Positions 9,409 to 17,504 of a DNA stretch of 34,436 nucleotides are shown here, piece after piece. The stretch is from Bacteroidota bacterium (lineage in GTDB: Bacteria > Bacteroidota > Bacteroidia > NS11-12g > UBA955). The stretch is from positions 1 through 34,436 of the forward strand of contig JABMMZ010000050.1 in the NCBI GenBank assembly GCA_013205405.1. Reading direction: 5' to 3'. Both the position numbers and the translations under genes were made by a program. A model generated the notes under the pieces. It searched no databases. It was not told the DNA's origin and saw nothing but the letters and a program-made list of their open reading frames with translations. Position 1 is the first letter of the stretch, and each line of letters starts with the position of its first letter.

Positions 9409-9639
9409 TTATTGATTTAAAAATTTTGATTCGGGCAGACCCATATTAAATTCTTCGTTTACCTGCATATACTCATTCACACAAATATTTTCAAAAATAG
9501 TGTCTAAATATTTTTGTATTACATCAACAGATATAGCCTCCCATAGACATATACAAAGTTCCATAAGTGAATTGGGTATTACTTGGTGTAATAAAATTCC
9601 TTCAGGTAAGTTTGGAATTTCTATTTGACAAATTTCCAA
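9409..9639 (-). CDS. small unknown protein, start uncertain (possible frameshift in a T7 run)
   Basis: The intact frame begins with TTG at 9639 and codes for 76 residues without signal peptide or membrane segment. The core (SLMELCICLWEAISVDVIQKYLD, split here as SLMELCICLWEA and ISVDVIQKYLD, then EYMQVNEEFNMGLPE) looks like a real small alpha/beta protein, faintly like ferredoxin-fold DUF4242-type proteins; I am not sure of that. No ATG exists in this frame upstream. In the neighbouring frame an ATG at 9658 reads MKRTNF and meets this frame across a run of seven T (9644-9638): removing one T would give a continuous 82-residue protein. A -7-like box (TATATTTC, 9683-9676) 17 nt before that ATG supports it as the original start. 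It is either a TTG-start gene, a recent frameshift or a sequencing error. Confidence 0.55.
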   Translation of the reverse strand: MEICQIEIPNLPEGILLHQVIPNSLMELCICLWEAISVDVIQKYLDTIFENICVNEYMQVNEEFNMGLPESKFLNQ

Positions 9640-9723
9640 AAAAATTTGTGCGTTTCATGGATTTTATGGATAACGGAAATATACATGTTAACTAATTGGT
9701 ATAAATATTAAGCTAATATTTAA

Positions 9724-10278
9724 TTAAACGGTCATAATTTCTTTTTCTTTTTCAATTACCATACTGTCTATTTTAGAAATGATGTTATCTAATTGCTTTT
9801 GCACCTTAGCTTCTGAATCCTTTGCTTCATCTTCACTTAAGCCTTCTTTTTGCAATTTTTTAATTTTTTCGTTCGTGTCTTTACGGTAATTGCGCGCTAC
9901 AATTTTACTATTATCACCTTCTTGTTTTACCATTTTGGCTAATTGTGTTCTACGTTCTTGGGTTAAAGGCGGAATTGTAATGCGGATAGAATTGCCATCA
10001 TTGCCTGGGGCAAAACCTAAATTACTATCAATTATCCCTTTTTCAATATCACGAATAGTGCTTTTTTCCCATGGTTGAACCATTAAAGTACGACTATCAG
10101 GAGCCGAAATATTAGCCACTTGACTCAAAGGTACAGGTGTGCCATAGTATTCTATCATTACACTTTCAAGCATATTAGGACTGGCTTTGCCTGCTCTAAT
10201 ATTATTAAACTCATATATGGTGTGGTTAATACATTTTTCTAGGTTGTTGGTATAATCTGCTAATAGTTGACTTATCAT
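9724..10278 (-). CDS. frr: ribosome recycling factor
   Basis: The 184-residue protein matches the usual RRF length and carries its conserved blocks: FNNIRAGKASPNMLESV (25-41), YYGTPVPLSQVANIS, MVQPWEKSTIRDIEKGI and PPLTQERRTQLAKMVKQ. With EF-G it splits post-termination ribosomes in the cytoplasm. In most bacteria frr follows pyrH; here it stands alone, transcribed away from tatA, with the small ORF 84 nt downstream. The start ATG at 10278 is the family's usual position. A -7-like box (TTGTTTTG, 10306-10299) lies 20 nt upstream in the divergent spacer shared with tatA. Confidence 0.98.
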   Translation of the reverse strand: MISQLLADYTNNLEKCINHTIYEFNNIRAGKASPNMLESVMIEYYGTPVPLSQVANISAPDSRTLMVQPWEKSTIRDIEKGIIDSNLGFAPGNDGNSIRITIPPLTQERRTQLAKMVKQEGDNSKIVARNYRKDTNEKIKKLQKEGLSEDEAKDSEAKVQKQLDNIISKIDSMVIEKEKEIMTV

Positions 10279-10379
10279 ATTTATTAAATTTATTACTGCA
10301 AAACAACGGATTTATTAAAACTTTTAAAAATATTTAATTAGAATAGTTTAAAATCAGAGATTAAATTAGCCAATTTAGT

Positions 10380-10387
10380 TATATTTG
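10380..10387 (+). promoter_or_regulatory. -7 box of tatA
   Basis: TATATTTG is a perfect TAnnTTTG, 21 nt before the tatA ATG. The next bases (TTTGCATCTTA, 10384-10394) are identical to 10651-10661 in front of gatA. No good -33 TTTG is visible. Confidence 0.6.
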
Positions 10388-10408
10388 CATCTTAAAATAA
10401 GTAAAAAT

Positions 10409-10636
10409 ATGACAATTCTTTTTTTAGGAAATTTAGGTGCAACAGAAATAATTTTAATTATAGTTGCTATTTTAATATTGTTTGGTGGTAAAAAAATTCC
10501 AGAACTTATGCGAGGCGTTGGACAAGGAATGCGTGAGTTTCAAAATGCCAAAAACAATGTAAAAAGTGAAATTGAAAAAGGGATGCAAGAAAAATCTGAA
10601 GAAAAATCTGAAGAAAAATCTGAAGAAAAAAAATAA
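10409..10636 (+). CDS. tatA: twin-arginine translocase pore subunit, TatA/TatE family
   Basis: From ATG 10409 the protein has 75 residues: an N-terminal membrane helix (LGATEIILIIVAILILF, with the conserved Glu), the hinge FGGKKIPELMRGVGQGMREF typical of TatA, then an amphipathic helix and a highly charged tail of three EKSE units. It forms the pore that moves folded proteins with RR signal peptides across the inner membrane. An upstream TTG (10385) would add eight residues but overlaps the promoter box, so ATG is chosen. tatC is not in the window, which is normal in Bacteroidota where tat genes are scattered. A candidate substrate, the RRDFLK-signal aminotransferase, is encoded at 26594. gatA starts 24 nt downstream. 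Confidence 0.95.
   Translation: MTILFLGNLGATEIILIIVAILILFGGKKIPELMRGVGQGMREFQNAKNNVKSEIEKGMQEKSEEKSEEKSEEKK
10589..10624 (+). repeat. three perfect 12-nt tandem repeats inside tatA
   Basis: The unit GAAAAATCTGAA occurs three times without mismatch and encodes EKSE repeats in the cytoplasmic tail of TatA. Being a multiple of three, unit gain or loss would change tail length without shifting the frame. Confidence 0.9.
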
Positions 10637-10646
10637 GTTTCTTCCT

Positions 10647-10654
10647 AATTTTTG
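10647..10654 (+). promoter_or_regulatory. possible -7 box of gatA
   Basis: AATTTTTG matches TAnnTTTG at five of six fixed positions and ends 6 nt before the gatA ATG. The stretch TTTGCATCTTA (10651-10661) is shared with the tatA promoter. If used, the mRNA would begin at or next to the start codon. gatA could also simply be read through from tatA. Confidence 0.4.
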
Positions 10655-10660
10655 CATCTT

Positions 10661-12079
10661 ATGAACAAACGCTTTTCTTCTTTAGTAGAGATTAAAAAGA
10701 ATCTTACTGAAGGCAGTATAGATATGCCTTCATTGGTAAATTATTACCTTTCTCAAATTGAAAAAAACAAAACCTTAAATGCTTTTTTGGAGGTTTTTGA
10801 AAAAGAAGCAATCTTAAAAGCTTCTGAAATTCAGCAAAAAATTAACAATAATTCTGCTGGCAAACTAGCTGGAATGGTAATTGCCATAAAGGATAATATA
10901 GTTTATAAAGGGCATTTGTCATCTGCTTCTTCAAAAATTTTAAATGAATTCGAATCTTTATATTCGGCTACTGTAGTAGAAAGATTACTAGCTGAGGATG
11001 CTATAATTATTGGAAGAACAAATTGTGATGAATTTGCAATGGGAGCCAGTAATGAAAATTCTGCTTATGGCCCAGTTCTGAATGCCGCAGATACTTCAAG
11101 AGTTCCTGGAGGTAGCAGTGGCGGAAGTGCAGTAGCAGTGCAAGCCGATATGTGTTTAGCCACTTTGGGAAGCGATACTGGAGGCTCTATCAGACAGCCT
11201 GCCGCTTTTACAGGTATTTATGGTTTATATCCAACTTATGGCTTGGTTAGTCGCTGGGGTTTAATAGCATTTGCAAGTAGTTTTGATCAAATTGGCCCTT
11301 TTACAAGCAGTATTTCTGATATGCGACTTTTAATGCAAATTATAGCAGGAAAAGATGACCATGATGCTACAATGACTCAAGTAGAAAAATTTAATTATAA
11401 AGTAAATCCATCTACTAAGCCTTTAAAAATAGCCTACATAACCGAATGTATTGAGCACCCAAGTTTAAGTTCAGATATAAAACAAGCAACTTACTCAGTT
11501 ATAGAAAAATTAAAATTACAAGGACATACAATAGAAGGTATCAATTTTCCATATCTAGATAGTATGGTGCCTTGCTACCAGGTGCTTACAACTGCAGAGG
11601 CGAGTAGTAATTTAAGCCGTTTTAGTGGTTTAACGCATGGTTTTAGAAGTAGCAATGCTAATGATTTACAAAGTACCTTTAAGAAAAGTAGAACTGAGGG
11701 GTTTGGCGCTGAAGTAAAGCGTAGAATTATGTTAGGAACCTTTGTGTTAAGTAGCGATTTTTATGATGCTTATTACACCAAAGCTCAAAAAGTACGTAAT
11801 TTAATCAGACAAAAAACCTTAGCTATTTTTGAAACGTATGATTTAATAATAACTCCAACAACTAGCACCCCTGCTTTTAAAATTGGCGAAAAAAGTAGTG
11901 ATCCAATTGCAATGTATTTGGCTGATTTGTATACAGTACAAGCCAATTTAGTAGGTATTCCAGCTATTTCTATTCCGCATGGATTGGATAAGGAAAGTAA
12001 TATGCCGATTGGTATTCAATTCATGGCAAAACCTTTCAATGAAAGTTTGCTGTTTGATATAAGTGAAAGTTTAGCTTAA
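10661..12079 (+). CDS. gatA: Asp-tRNA(Asn)/Glu-tRNA(Gln) amidotransferase subunit A
   Basis: Read from ATG 10661 the protein has 472 residues, the usual GatA length. It shows the amidase-signature Ser-Ser-Lys set: AIKDNI (Lys77), PGGSSGGSAVAV (Ser151/Ser152) and GSDTGGSIRQPA (nucleophile Ser175). GatA releases ammonia from glutamine and passes it to GatB for amidation of mischarged tRNA in the cytoplasm. gatB and gatC are not in the window. Closeness to GatA rather than to general amidases rests on NCDEFAMGASNENSAYGP and on the GSDTGGSIRQPAAF block. An earlier TTG (10652) would only add MHL and lies in the promoter-like box. The gene ends directly against the decayed stress-protein gene on the other strand. 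Confidence 0.96.
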   Translation: MNKRFSSLVEIKKNLTEGSIDMPSLVNYYLSQIEKNKTLNAFLEVFEKEAILKASEIQQKINNNSAGKLAGMVIAIKDNIVYKGHLSSASSKILNEFESLYSATVVERLLAEDAIIIGRTNCDEFAMGASNENSAYGPVLNAADTSRVPGGSSGGSAVAVQADMCLATLGSDTGGSIRQPAAFTGIYGLYPTYGLVSRWGLIAFASSFDQIGPFTSSISDMRLLMQIIAGKDDHDATMTQVEKFNYKVNPSTKPLKIAYITECIEHPSLSSDIKQATYSVIEKLKLQGHTIEGINFPYLDSMVPCYQVLTTAEASSNLSRFSGLTHGFRSSNANDLQSTFKKSRTEGFGAEVKRRIMLGTFVLSSDFYDAYYTKAQKVRNLIRQKTLAIFETYDLIITPTTSTPAFKIGEKSSDPIAMYLADLYTVQANLVGIPAISIPHGLDKESNMPIGIQFMAKPFNESLLFDISESLA

Positions 12080-12899
12080 TTAAACTACTAATGCAGGAGA
12101 TTTACTATAGCTAATGGCCTGTTTTGTAAAACTTTTGTGAAATAGACTTTGCCAAAAACTACAATGATGAGCAAACATAATCAATAAATAAGGGTTTAAA
12201 TCACTCAATTGTTTTTGAAATGCATTTTTTTTGTCTAATCCCATTTTTTGAATTAAATTGATCTCTACATCTTGAAATCTTTTATTCAGAGCAGATTTAA
12301 GACTAGGTACATTTTTAATTGCTAGTTCATCAAGATGCGTTATATTTATTGCCACTAGTTTATCGCCTTTTGATAATAATTATGTTAACGGGTTTAATTG
12401 ATTTGTTTCTGCAGTTTTGCCATTCCAAGCTTAAACCACCAAGTTGGTGTTAATAGTTTTAAAATTAATTGGTATTACTAAATTTGGGAAAATTACTTTA
12501 TCAATTATAGCAGAGCTGGTGTCTCAAACAATTACTTTCTCAAAATTAGTACGTTTTTTTAACTCCCAATACAAATAACCATGGTTTTATTTTTTCAGTT
12601 TTAGCAATTAATGTAGGAACCAAAAAACCATAATCAATTTCAAATCTTACTTTTAATCAGGGATATTTTTTTAAGTAAACTATTAGTTGAGCGTTTTAAT
12701 AAACCAGTGTGTTTGTTAATCTCTTTTGTTGGGATGTAATTTACAAAATTGGCGTTTTCTGTTAAAATAGAACTACCAATAATATTGAAAATAAATAAAT
12801 CTGAGTTTGTTTTAAGTGCTAATTCACCTGCAATTTTCCAGGCATTTTAGAAGCAGAGCTAAAATCGTGAGCTGCAAAAATTGTGTTAGTATTTTTCAT
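12080..12899 (-). pseudogene. decayed two-domain universal stress protein (UspA family) gene
   Basis: Reading the minus strand from an ATG at 12899, I find successive UspA-like pieces in different frames. The first is MKNTNTIFAAHDFSS, then GELALKTNSDLFIFNIIG after a frameshift, then KVRFEIDYGFLVPTLIA after another, then FEKVIV-stop-DTSSAI, and finally an open 91-codon end (12080-12355) with LSDLNPYLLIMFAHH and SLFHKSFTKQAI. Both ends match a UspA protein: the start of domain 1 (normally xxILVATDFS, then AxxLAxKTxAxLxIFH) and the end of domain 2 (PDLLVMxxHxxxxxxxLFxxSxTK). At least two frameshifts and three in-frame stops lie between. The intact gene would code for about 270-280 residues. The last 91 codons alone should not be taken as a functional gene. 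This accounts for nearly all of the apparently gene-free stretch 12356-13062. Confidence 0.85.
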
Positions 12900-13038
12900 G
12901 TTTATTTTAATATTATAATAAAAAGTTATAATTATTTATGGTTCAGTATGTTAATTGGCTATTTTTTTTTACACATTTTTTTACTTTTATTGCTACTTCT
13001 TTAATAATTGAGTAACCTAGTTTATTAAATTAAAACAG

Positions 13039-13046
13039 TACTTTTG
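13039..13046 (+). promoter_or_regulatory. -7 box of truA
   Basis: TACTTTTG is a perfect TAnnTTTG, 16 nt before the truA ATG. The rest of 12900-13062 is AT-rich spacer in which I see nothing else. Confidence 0.55.
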
Positions 13047-13062
13047 AATATTATAAAATAGA

Positions 13063-13785
13063 ATGCGTTATCAAATAGAGTTATCATATAATGGCACTAA
13101 TTATCATGGTTGGCAATTGCAACCAAATGTAATAACTGTGCAAGAAGTAGTAAATAATGCCTTAAGTGTAATAATGCGCCAACCGATATATATTGAAGGT
13201 TGCGGAAGAACCGATGCTGGTGTGCATGCCAAACAATATTTTGGGCATTTTGATAGCGATTATGATTTGCCTGATACATTTCTTAAAAACTTAAATGGAA
13301 TATTACCAATAGATATAGCAGCGCATGGTATTCAAATGGCAGCGCCCGATTTTAATGCCAGATTCAATGCTACTTCAAGAACTTATGAATACTTAATAAC
13401 GTTTGAAAAAAATCCTTTTTATCACCAATTTGCAGCCCGATTACACAATGTTTTAGATATTGAAAAAATGATAGAGGCGAGTAATACTTTAATTGGAATA
13501 AAGGATTTTAGTAGTTTTAGTAAAGTAAAAAGTGATGTTACAAATTTTAATTGTAACCTAATGGCCGCTCGATGGTATTACCGCAATGATTTGTTAGTAT
13601 TTGAAGTAACAGCCAATAGATTTTTACGCAATATGGTTCGCGCTATGGTTGGCACCCTTATACAAGTGGGAGAGGGTAGAATAGAATTAGAAAAATTTAT
13701 TGAAATAGTAGAAAGCAAGGATAGGCGTTTGGCTGGTGTTAGTGCCCCTGCTTGTGGCTTATATTTAGTAGCTGTTGAGTATTAA
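13063..13785 (+). CDS. truA: tRNA pseudouridine(38-40) synthase
   Basis: The 240-residue protein has the TruA landmarks: SYNGTNYHGWQLQP (8-21), GCGRTDAGVHA (46-56) with catalytic Asp51, FNARFNATSRTYEY, and the C-terminal NRFLRNMVRAMVGTLIQVG. It converts uridines 38-40 of the tRNA anticodon arm to pseudouridine in the cytoplasm. The length is normal for the family. It is transcribed alone from the promoter just upstream and converges with dnaE, their stop codons overlapping by 4 nt, so there is no room for a terminator outside coding sequence. Confidence 0.98.
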   Translation: MRYQIELSYNGTNYHGWQLQPNVITVQEVVNNALSVIMRQPIYIEGCGRTDAGVHAKQYFGHFDSDYDLPDTFLKNLNGILPIDIAAHGIQMAAPDFNARFNATSRTYEYLITFEKNPFYHQFAARLHNVLDIEKMIEASNTLIGIKDFSSFSKVKSDVTNFNCNLMAARWYYRNDLLVFEVTANRFLRNMVRAMVGTLIQVGEGRIELEKFIEIVESKDRRLAGVSAPACGLYLVAVEY

Positions 13786-16700
13786 TTATTTAAAATAATA
13801 TTATGTTCTATATTTAACGCTTTTAAATTTTGTAAAAGTTCGTAACAAATATCTATTCTTTTATTTGAGCTTACTAATTCTATACTATTTTTATTTTTAT
13901 AATCAATCACTTGTATATTTATAGAATTTTTACCTTCAAAACGTTTAAATACACCCTCTAATTGATCAATAATTGTTGGCTTAATAGCAACTATATTCAA
14001 ATTAATATTGATACCTCTAAAATATTTATCCTTGGTGTCCTCCATTTTTTCGGCATCATATATATTAATTTCAAACTCTTTATCACCCCATTTAGGTTTT
14101 TCAATCTTCATTTTTAATAATAGCGTTTGATTAGGGTATAAAATTGGTCGTAATAAATCGAATGTTTTTCCAAAGGCGAAAAAAGTAAATTGTCCTTCAT
14201 AATCTTGTAAAATAAATTTAGCATATTGTTTGCCTGTTTTGGTGGTTAAATTATCTGTTTTTACTACCACTCCAGCTACTATAATAATTCCTTTACATGC
14301 TACTTCTTTTAGGTGTTCTAGTTCTTTTACATTGGTATTTGTAAGGCTGTTATATTCCATTTTAAAAGTATCCATTGGATGGCGATTTATAAATATACCA
14401 ACCATTTCTTTTTCTAGGTTACATTCCTCTAATAAACTCATTTCTTCAGCCTTTGGTAGTTTGGGTTCACTTAAATTTTGCTGTGTGCTTTCACCAAATA
14501 ATGAGTTTTGGTTGCTATTGCTCATTTCTTGTTGTCTAGCGCCATATCTTAAGGCTACTTCTATGCCATTGCCGTTTTCTCCATCAGTTAAATATTGTGC
14601 TTTATGAAATTTTTTATCAAAGTCGAAAGCACCTGCTTTTACCAATGCTTCTAGTGTTTTTTTGTTCACATTTCTTAAGTTACAGCGTTTGGTTACATCA
14701 AAAATATTTTTGAATGGCCCGTTTTTTAAACGTTCGTTAATAATGTTTTCAGCAGATGCTTCTCCAACACCTTTAATAGCACATAATCCAAAGCGTATTT
14801 GGCCTGTTTTATTTACTGCAAATTGAATGTCACTTTCGTTTATATCTGGTCCCAAAACTGGTGTATTAATATTTTTACACTCCTCCATCATTTGACTTAT
14901 TTTGTCAATATTGTTAGTATTGTTTGTTAAAATAGCTGCCATATATTCTGCAGGGTAATGAGCCTTTAAATAACCTGTTTGGTAGGCTACAAATGCATAG
15001 CATGTAGAATGCGATTTGTTAAAAGCATAAGATGCAAATGCTTCCCAATCGGTCCATACTTTTTCGCAAGTTTTAGAATCATAACCTTTAGCGCTAGTGC
15101 CTTCGATAAATTGTCCTTTCATTTTATTTAGCACATCCAATTGTTTTTTGCCCATTGCTTTTCTCAGCACATCAGCATCGCCTTTGCTAAATCCGGCTAA
15201 ACTTTGGCTTAATAGCATAACCTGCTCTTGGTAAACAGTTATGCCGAAAGTTTCAGCTAAGTTTTCTTCCATTTCAGGAATATCATATTTTATTTCTTCT
15301 GCACCATGCTTTCTTTTAATAAATGAAGGGATATACTCCATTGGGCCTGGTCGATATAAAGCATTCATGGCAATTAAATCTTCAAACTTATCTGGTTTCA
15401 AGTCTTTTAAATGCTTTTGCATTCCAGGACTTTCAAATTGAAAAGTGCCTGTTGTTTCTCCACGTTGATAAAGGGCAAAGGTTTTTTCGTCATCTAATGG
15501 AATCGTATCAATATCAATATCTATAGTATGATTTTTCTTAATTAATTGCAAAGCTGTACGAATAATAGAGAGCGTTTTTAAACCTAAAAAATCCATTTTA
15601 ATAACGCCTGAATCTTCAATTACTTTACCATCGTATTGTGTAAGGTATAAATCAGAGTCTTTGGCTAGGGCAACAGGTACAATTTCTTTTAAATCTTTTG
15701 GTGCTATGATAATACCAGCCGCATGTACACCCGTGTTTCTTACTGAGCCTTCGAGTAAAAGTGCTTGCCTAATCACATGTCCTTTTATGCTTTCTGAGTC
15801 TTTCCACCATGCGCGCAATTGCATTACACCTTCAATATCTTCCTGCCTTATTTGAATGGTATCTTTATTCGATTCTTTTTCTTTGTCCTCTTCATCTTCA
15901 TCCTCAACGTCTATAATTTCCTTTGCACCTTCTATTTTGGCATGTATTACTTGTTTAAGGGTCAATCCCAAAGGCTTAGCAGGCACTAGTTTAGTAATAG
16001 AGTTAGAATCTGCCATATCTAAATCCATTACACGGGCTACATCTTTCAAACTCATTTTACAAGCCATTTTTCCATAAGTTACAATTTGTGCTACTTGTTC
16101 CTTGCCGTATTTTTCTACAACATATTTTATGACTTTATCTCTGCCCTCATCATCAAAATCGGTATCTATATCGGGCATACTTTTTCTATCAGGATTCAGA
16201 AAACGTTCAAAAAGCAAATTGTATTTTATAGGATCTATATTGGTAATACCAATGCAATAAGCTACAGCACTGCCCGCTGCCGAGCCTCTTCCTGGGCCAA
16301 TAATAACGCCCAAATCTCTTCCTGCTTTTATAAAATCTGCTACTATTAAAAAATAACCTGCAAAGCCCATGCTTTTAATTGTAAAAAGTTCAAATTTTAA
16401 ACGTTCTTCAATTTCTGCATCTATATCACCATACCGTTTTTTAGCACCTTCATAAGTTATAGATTCTAGGTAATCATCTTGCGTAGCAAATATTTCAGGC
16501 ACTTTAAAATTAGGCAACATAATATCTTGCTTTAATTGTAAAGGCACAATTTTATCTACTATATGCCCTGTGTTATCTATAGCCTGAGGCACATCTTTAA
16601 AAAGTTCGGACATTTCTGCCTGTGTTTTAAAATAAAAATTATCGTTAGCAAATGCAAATCTTCCGCCTTTAGAACTTCCTTCACTATCATCGTCAAAATC

Positions 16701-17426
16701 TACTTTTTTTGGGGTACTTTGTTTTTCTCCCATATTTACACACAATAATATATCATGCGCATTCGCATCTTCTTGGTCTACATAATGCGAGTCATTGGTA
16801 GCTATTATTTTTACATTATGCTTTTCTGCAAAACGCATCAATACTTCGTTTACTTTATCTTGGTCGGGAATGCCATGGCGTTGAAGTTCTACATAATAAT
16901 CGTCACCAAATATATCTAACCACCACAAAAATTCTTTTTCAGCTTCGGCTTCTCCTTTTTTTAATATCATTTTTGGTACAATTGCACCAAGGCAGCAGGT
17001 AGTAGCTATAAGTCCCTTATGGTATTTTAAAATAAGTTCTTTATCTATTCTTGGCCACTTACTATAAAGGCCCTCGGTGTATCCCAATGAGCAAAGTTGC
17101 GAAAGGTTTTTGTAACCTTCAGTATTTTTGGCTAAAAGTAATTGATGGTATCGGGTGTCTTTATCCTCTTTTGTAAAACTTTTTCTATGTCTATTTTCTG
17201 TTAAATAAAATTCGCAACCTACGATGGCTTTTATTTTATCTTCTTTTTTATTGTGCTTGGCTGCTTCGGCCACAAAGTTAAAAACACCAAACATGTTACC
17301 ATGGTCGGTAATAGCTATTGCAGGCTGTTTATCAGCAATTGCTTTTTTAAATAGATTCTCAATGGAAGCTGCTCCATCTAATAATGAGAACTGTGTGTGA
17401 CTATGCAAATGTGAAAATACGGGCAT
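13782..17426 (-). CDS. dnaE: DNA polymerase III alpha subunit, replicative polymerase
   Basis: The 1,214-residue protein is a full DnaE. The N-terminal PHP domain has SHLHSHTQFSLLDG (5-18) with metal-type His8/His10, DHGN (41-44) and CEFY (71-74). The palm holds GPGRGSAAGS (377-386) and PDIDTDF (418-424) with catalytic Asp419 and Asp421; the third Asp is in IKMDFLGLKTL. A tandem helix-hairpin region (GLCAIKGVGEASAENI) and an OB fold (GIIIVAGVVV onward) follow. An acidic Glu/Asp-rich insertion (VEDEDEEDKEKE) occurs in the fingers/palm region. The PHP ligands appear better kept than in E. coli, so residual proofreading activity is possible but not shown. The final ~60 residues after the OB fold are not recognisable as a known tau-binding tail. 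Confidence 0.98.
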   Translation of the reverse strand: MPVFSHLHSHTQFSLLDGAASIENLFKKAIADKQPAIAITDHGNMFGVFNFVAEAAKHNKKEDKIKAIVGCEFYLTENRHRKSFTKEDKDTRYHQLLLAKNTEGYKNLSQLCSLGYTEGLYSKWPRIDKELILKYHKGLIATTCCLGAIVPKMILKKGEAEAEKEFLWWLDIFGDDYYVELQRHGIPDQDKVNEVLMRFAEKHNVKIIATNDSHYVDQEDANAHDILLCVNMGEKQSTPKKVDFDDDSEGSSKGGRFAFANDNFYFKTQAEMSELFKDVPQAIDNTGHIVDKIVPLQLKQDIMLPNFKVPEIFATQDDYLESITYEGAKKRYGDIDAEIEERLKFELFTIKSMGFAGYFLIVADFIKAGRDLGVIIGPGRGSAAGSAVAYCIGITNIDPIKYNLLFERFLNPDRKSMPDIDTDFDDEGRDKVIKYVVEKYGKEQVAQIVTYGKMACKMSLKDVARVMDLDMADSNSITKLVPAKPLGLTLKQVIHAKIEGAKEIIDVEDEDEEDKEKESNKDTIQIRQEDIEGVMQLRAWWKDSESIKGHVIRQALLLEGSVRNTGVHAAGIIIAPKDLKEIVPVALAKDSDLYLTQYDGKVIEDSGVIKMDFLGLKTLSIIRTALQLIKKNHTIDIDIDTIPLDDEKTFALYQRGETTGTFQFESPGMQKHLKDLKPDKFEDLIAMNALYRPGPMEYIPSFIKRKHGAEEIKYDIPEMEENLAETFGITVYQEQVMLLSQSLAGFSKGDADVLRKAMGKKQLDVLNKMKGQFIEGTSAKGYDSKTCEKVWTDWEAFASYAFNKSHSTCYAFVAYQTGYLKAHYPAEYMAAILTNNTNNIDKISQMMEECKNINTPVLGPDINESDIQFAVNKTGQIRFGLCAIKGVGEASAENIINERLKNGPFKNIFDVTKRCNLRNVNKKTLEALVKAGAFDFDKKFHKAQYLTDGENGNGIEVALRYGARQQEMSNSNQNSLFGESTQQNLSEPKLPKAEEMSLLEECNLEKEMVGIFINRHPMDTFKMEYNSLTNTNVKELEHLKEVACKGIIIVAGVVVKTDNLTTKTGKQYAKFILQDYEGQFTFFAFGKTFDLLRPILYPNQTLLLKMKIEKPKWGDKEFEINIYDAEKMEDTKDKYFRGININLNIVAIKPTIIDQLEGVFKRFEGKNSINIQVIDYKNKNSIELVSSNKRIDICYELLQNLKALNIEHNIILNN

Positions 17427-17504
17427 CTTGAATTACAATTTTAATTCTGTAAAAATATAAAACCTTTAGAAGAAAAAAGGGAGTGTTGAAAACTAAAGTT
17501 TATA

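Noticed and set aside
10385-10408. TTG start giving a longer TatA
   Set aside because: The codon lies inside the TATATTTG promoter box, and TatA proteins begin close to the membrane helix as with ATG 10409.
12080-12355. 91-codon ORF as an independent gene
   Set aside because: It matches only the last part of a UspA second domain, and the rest of the gene is visible upstream in broken frames.
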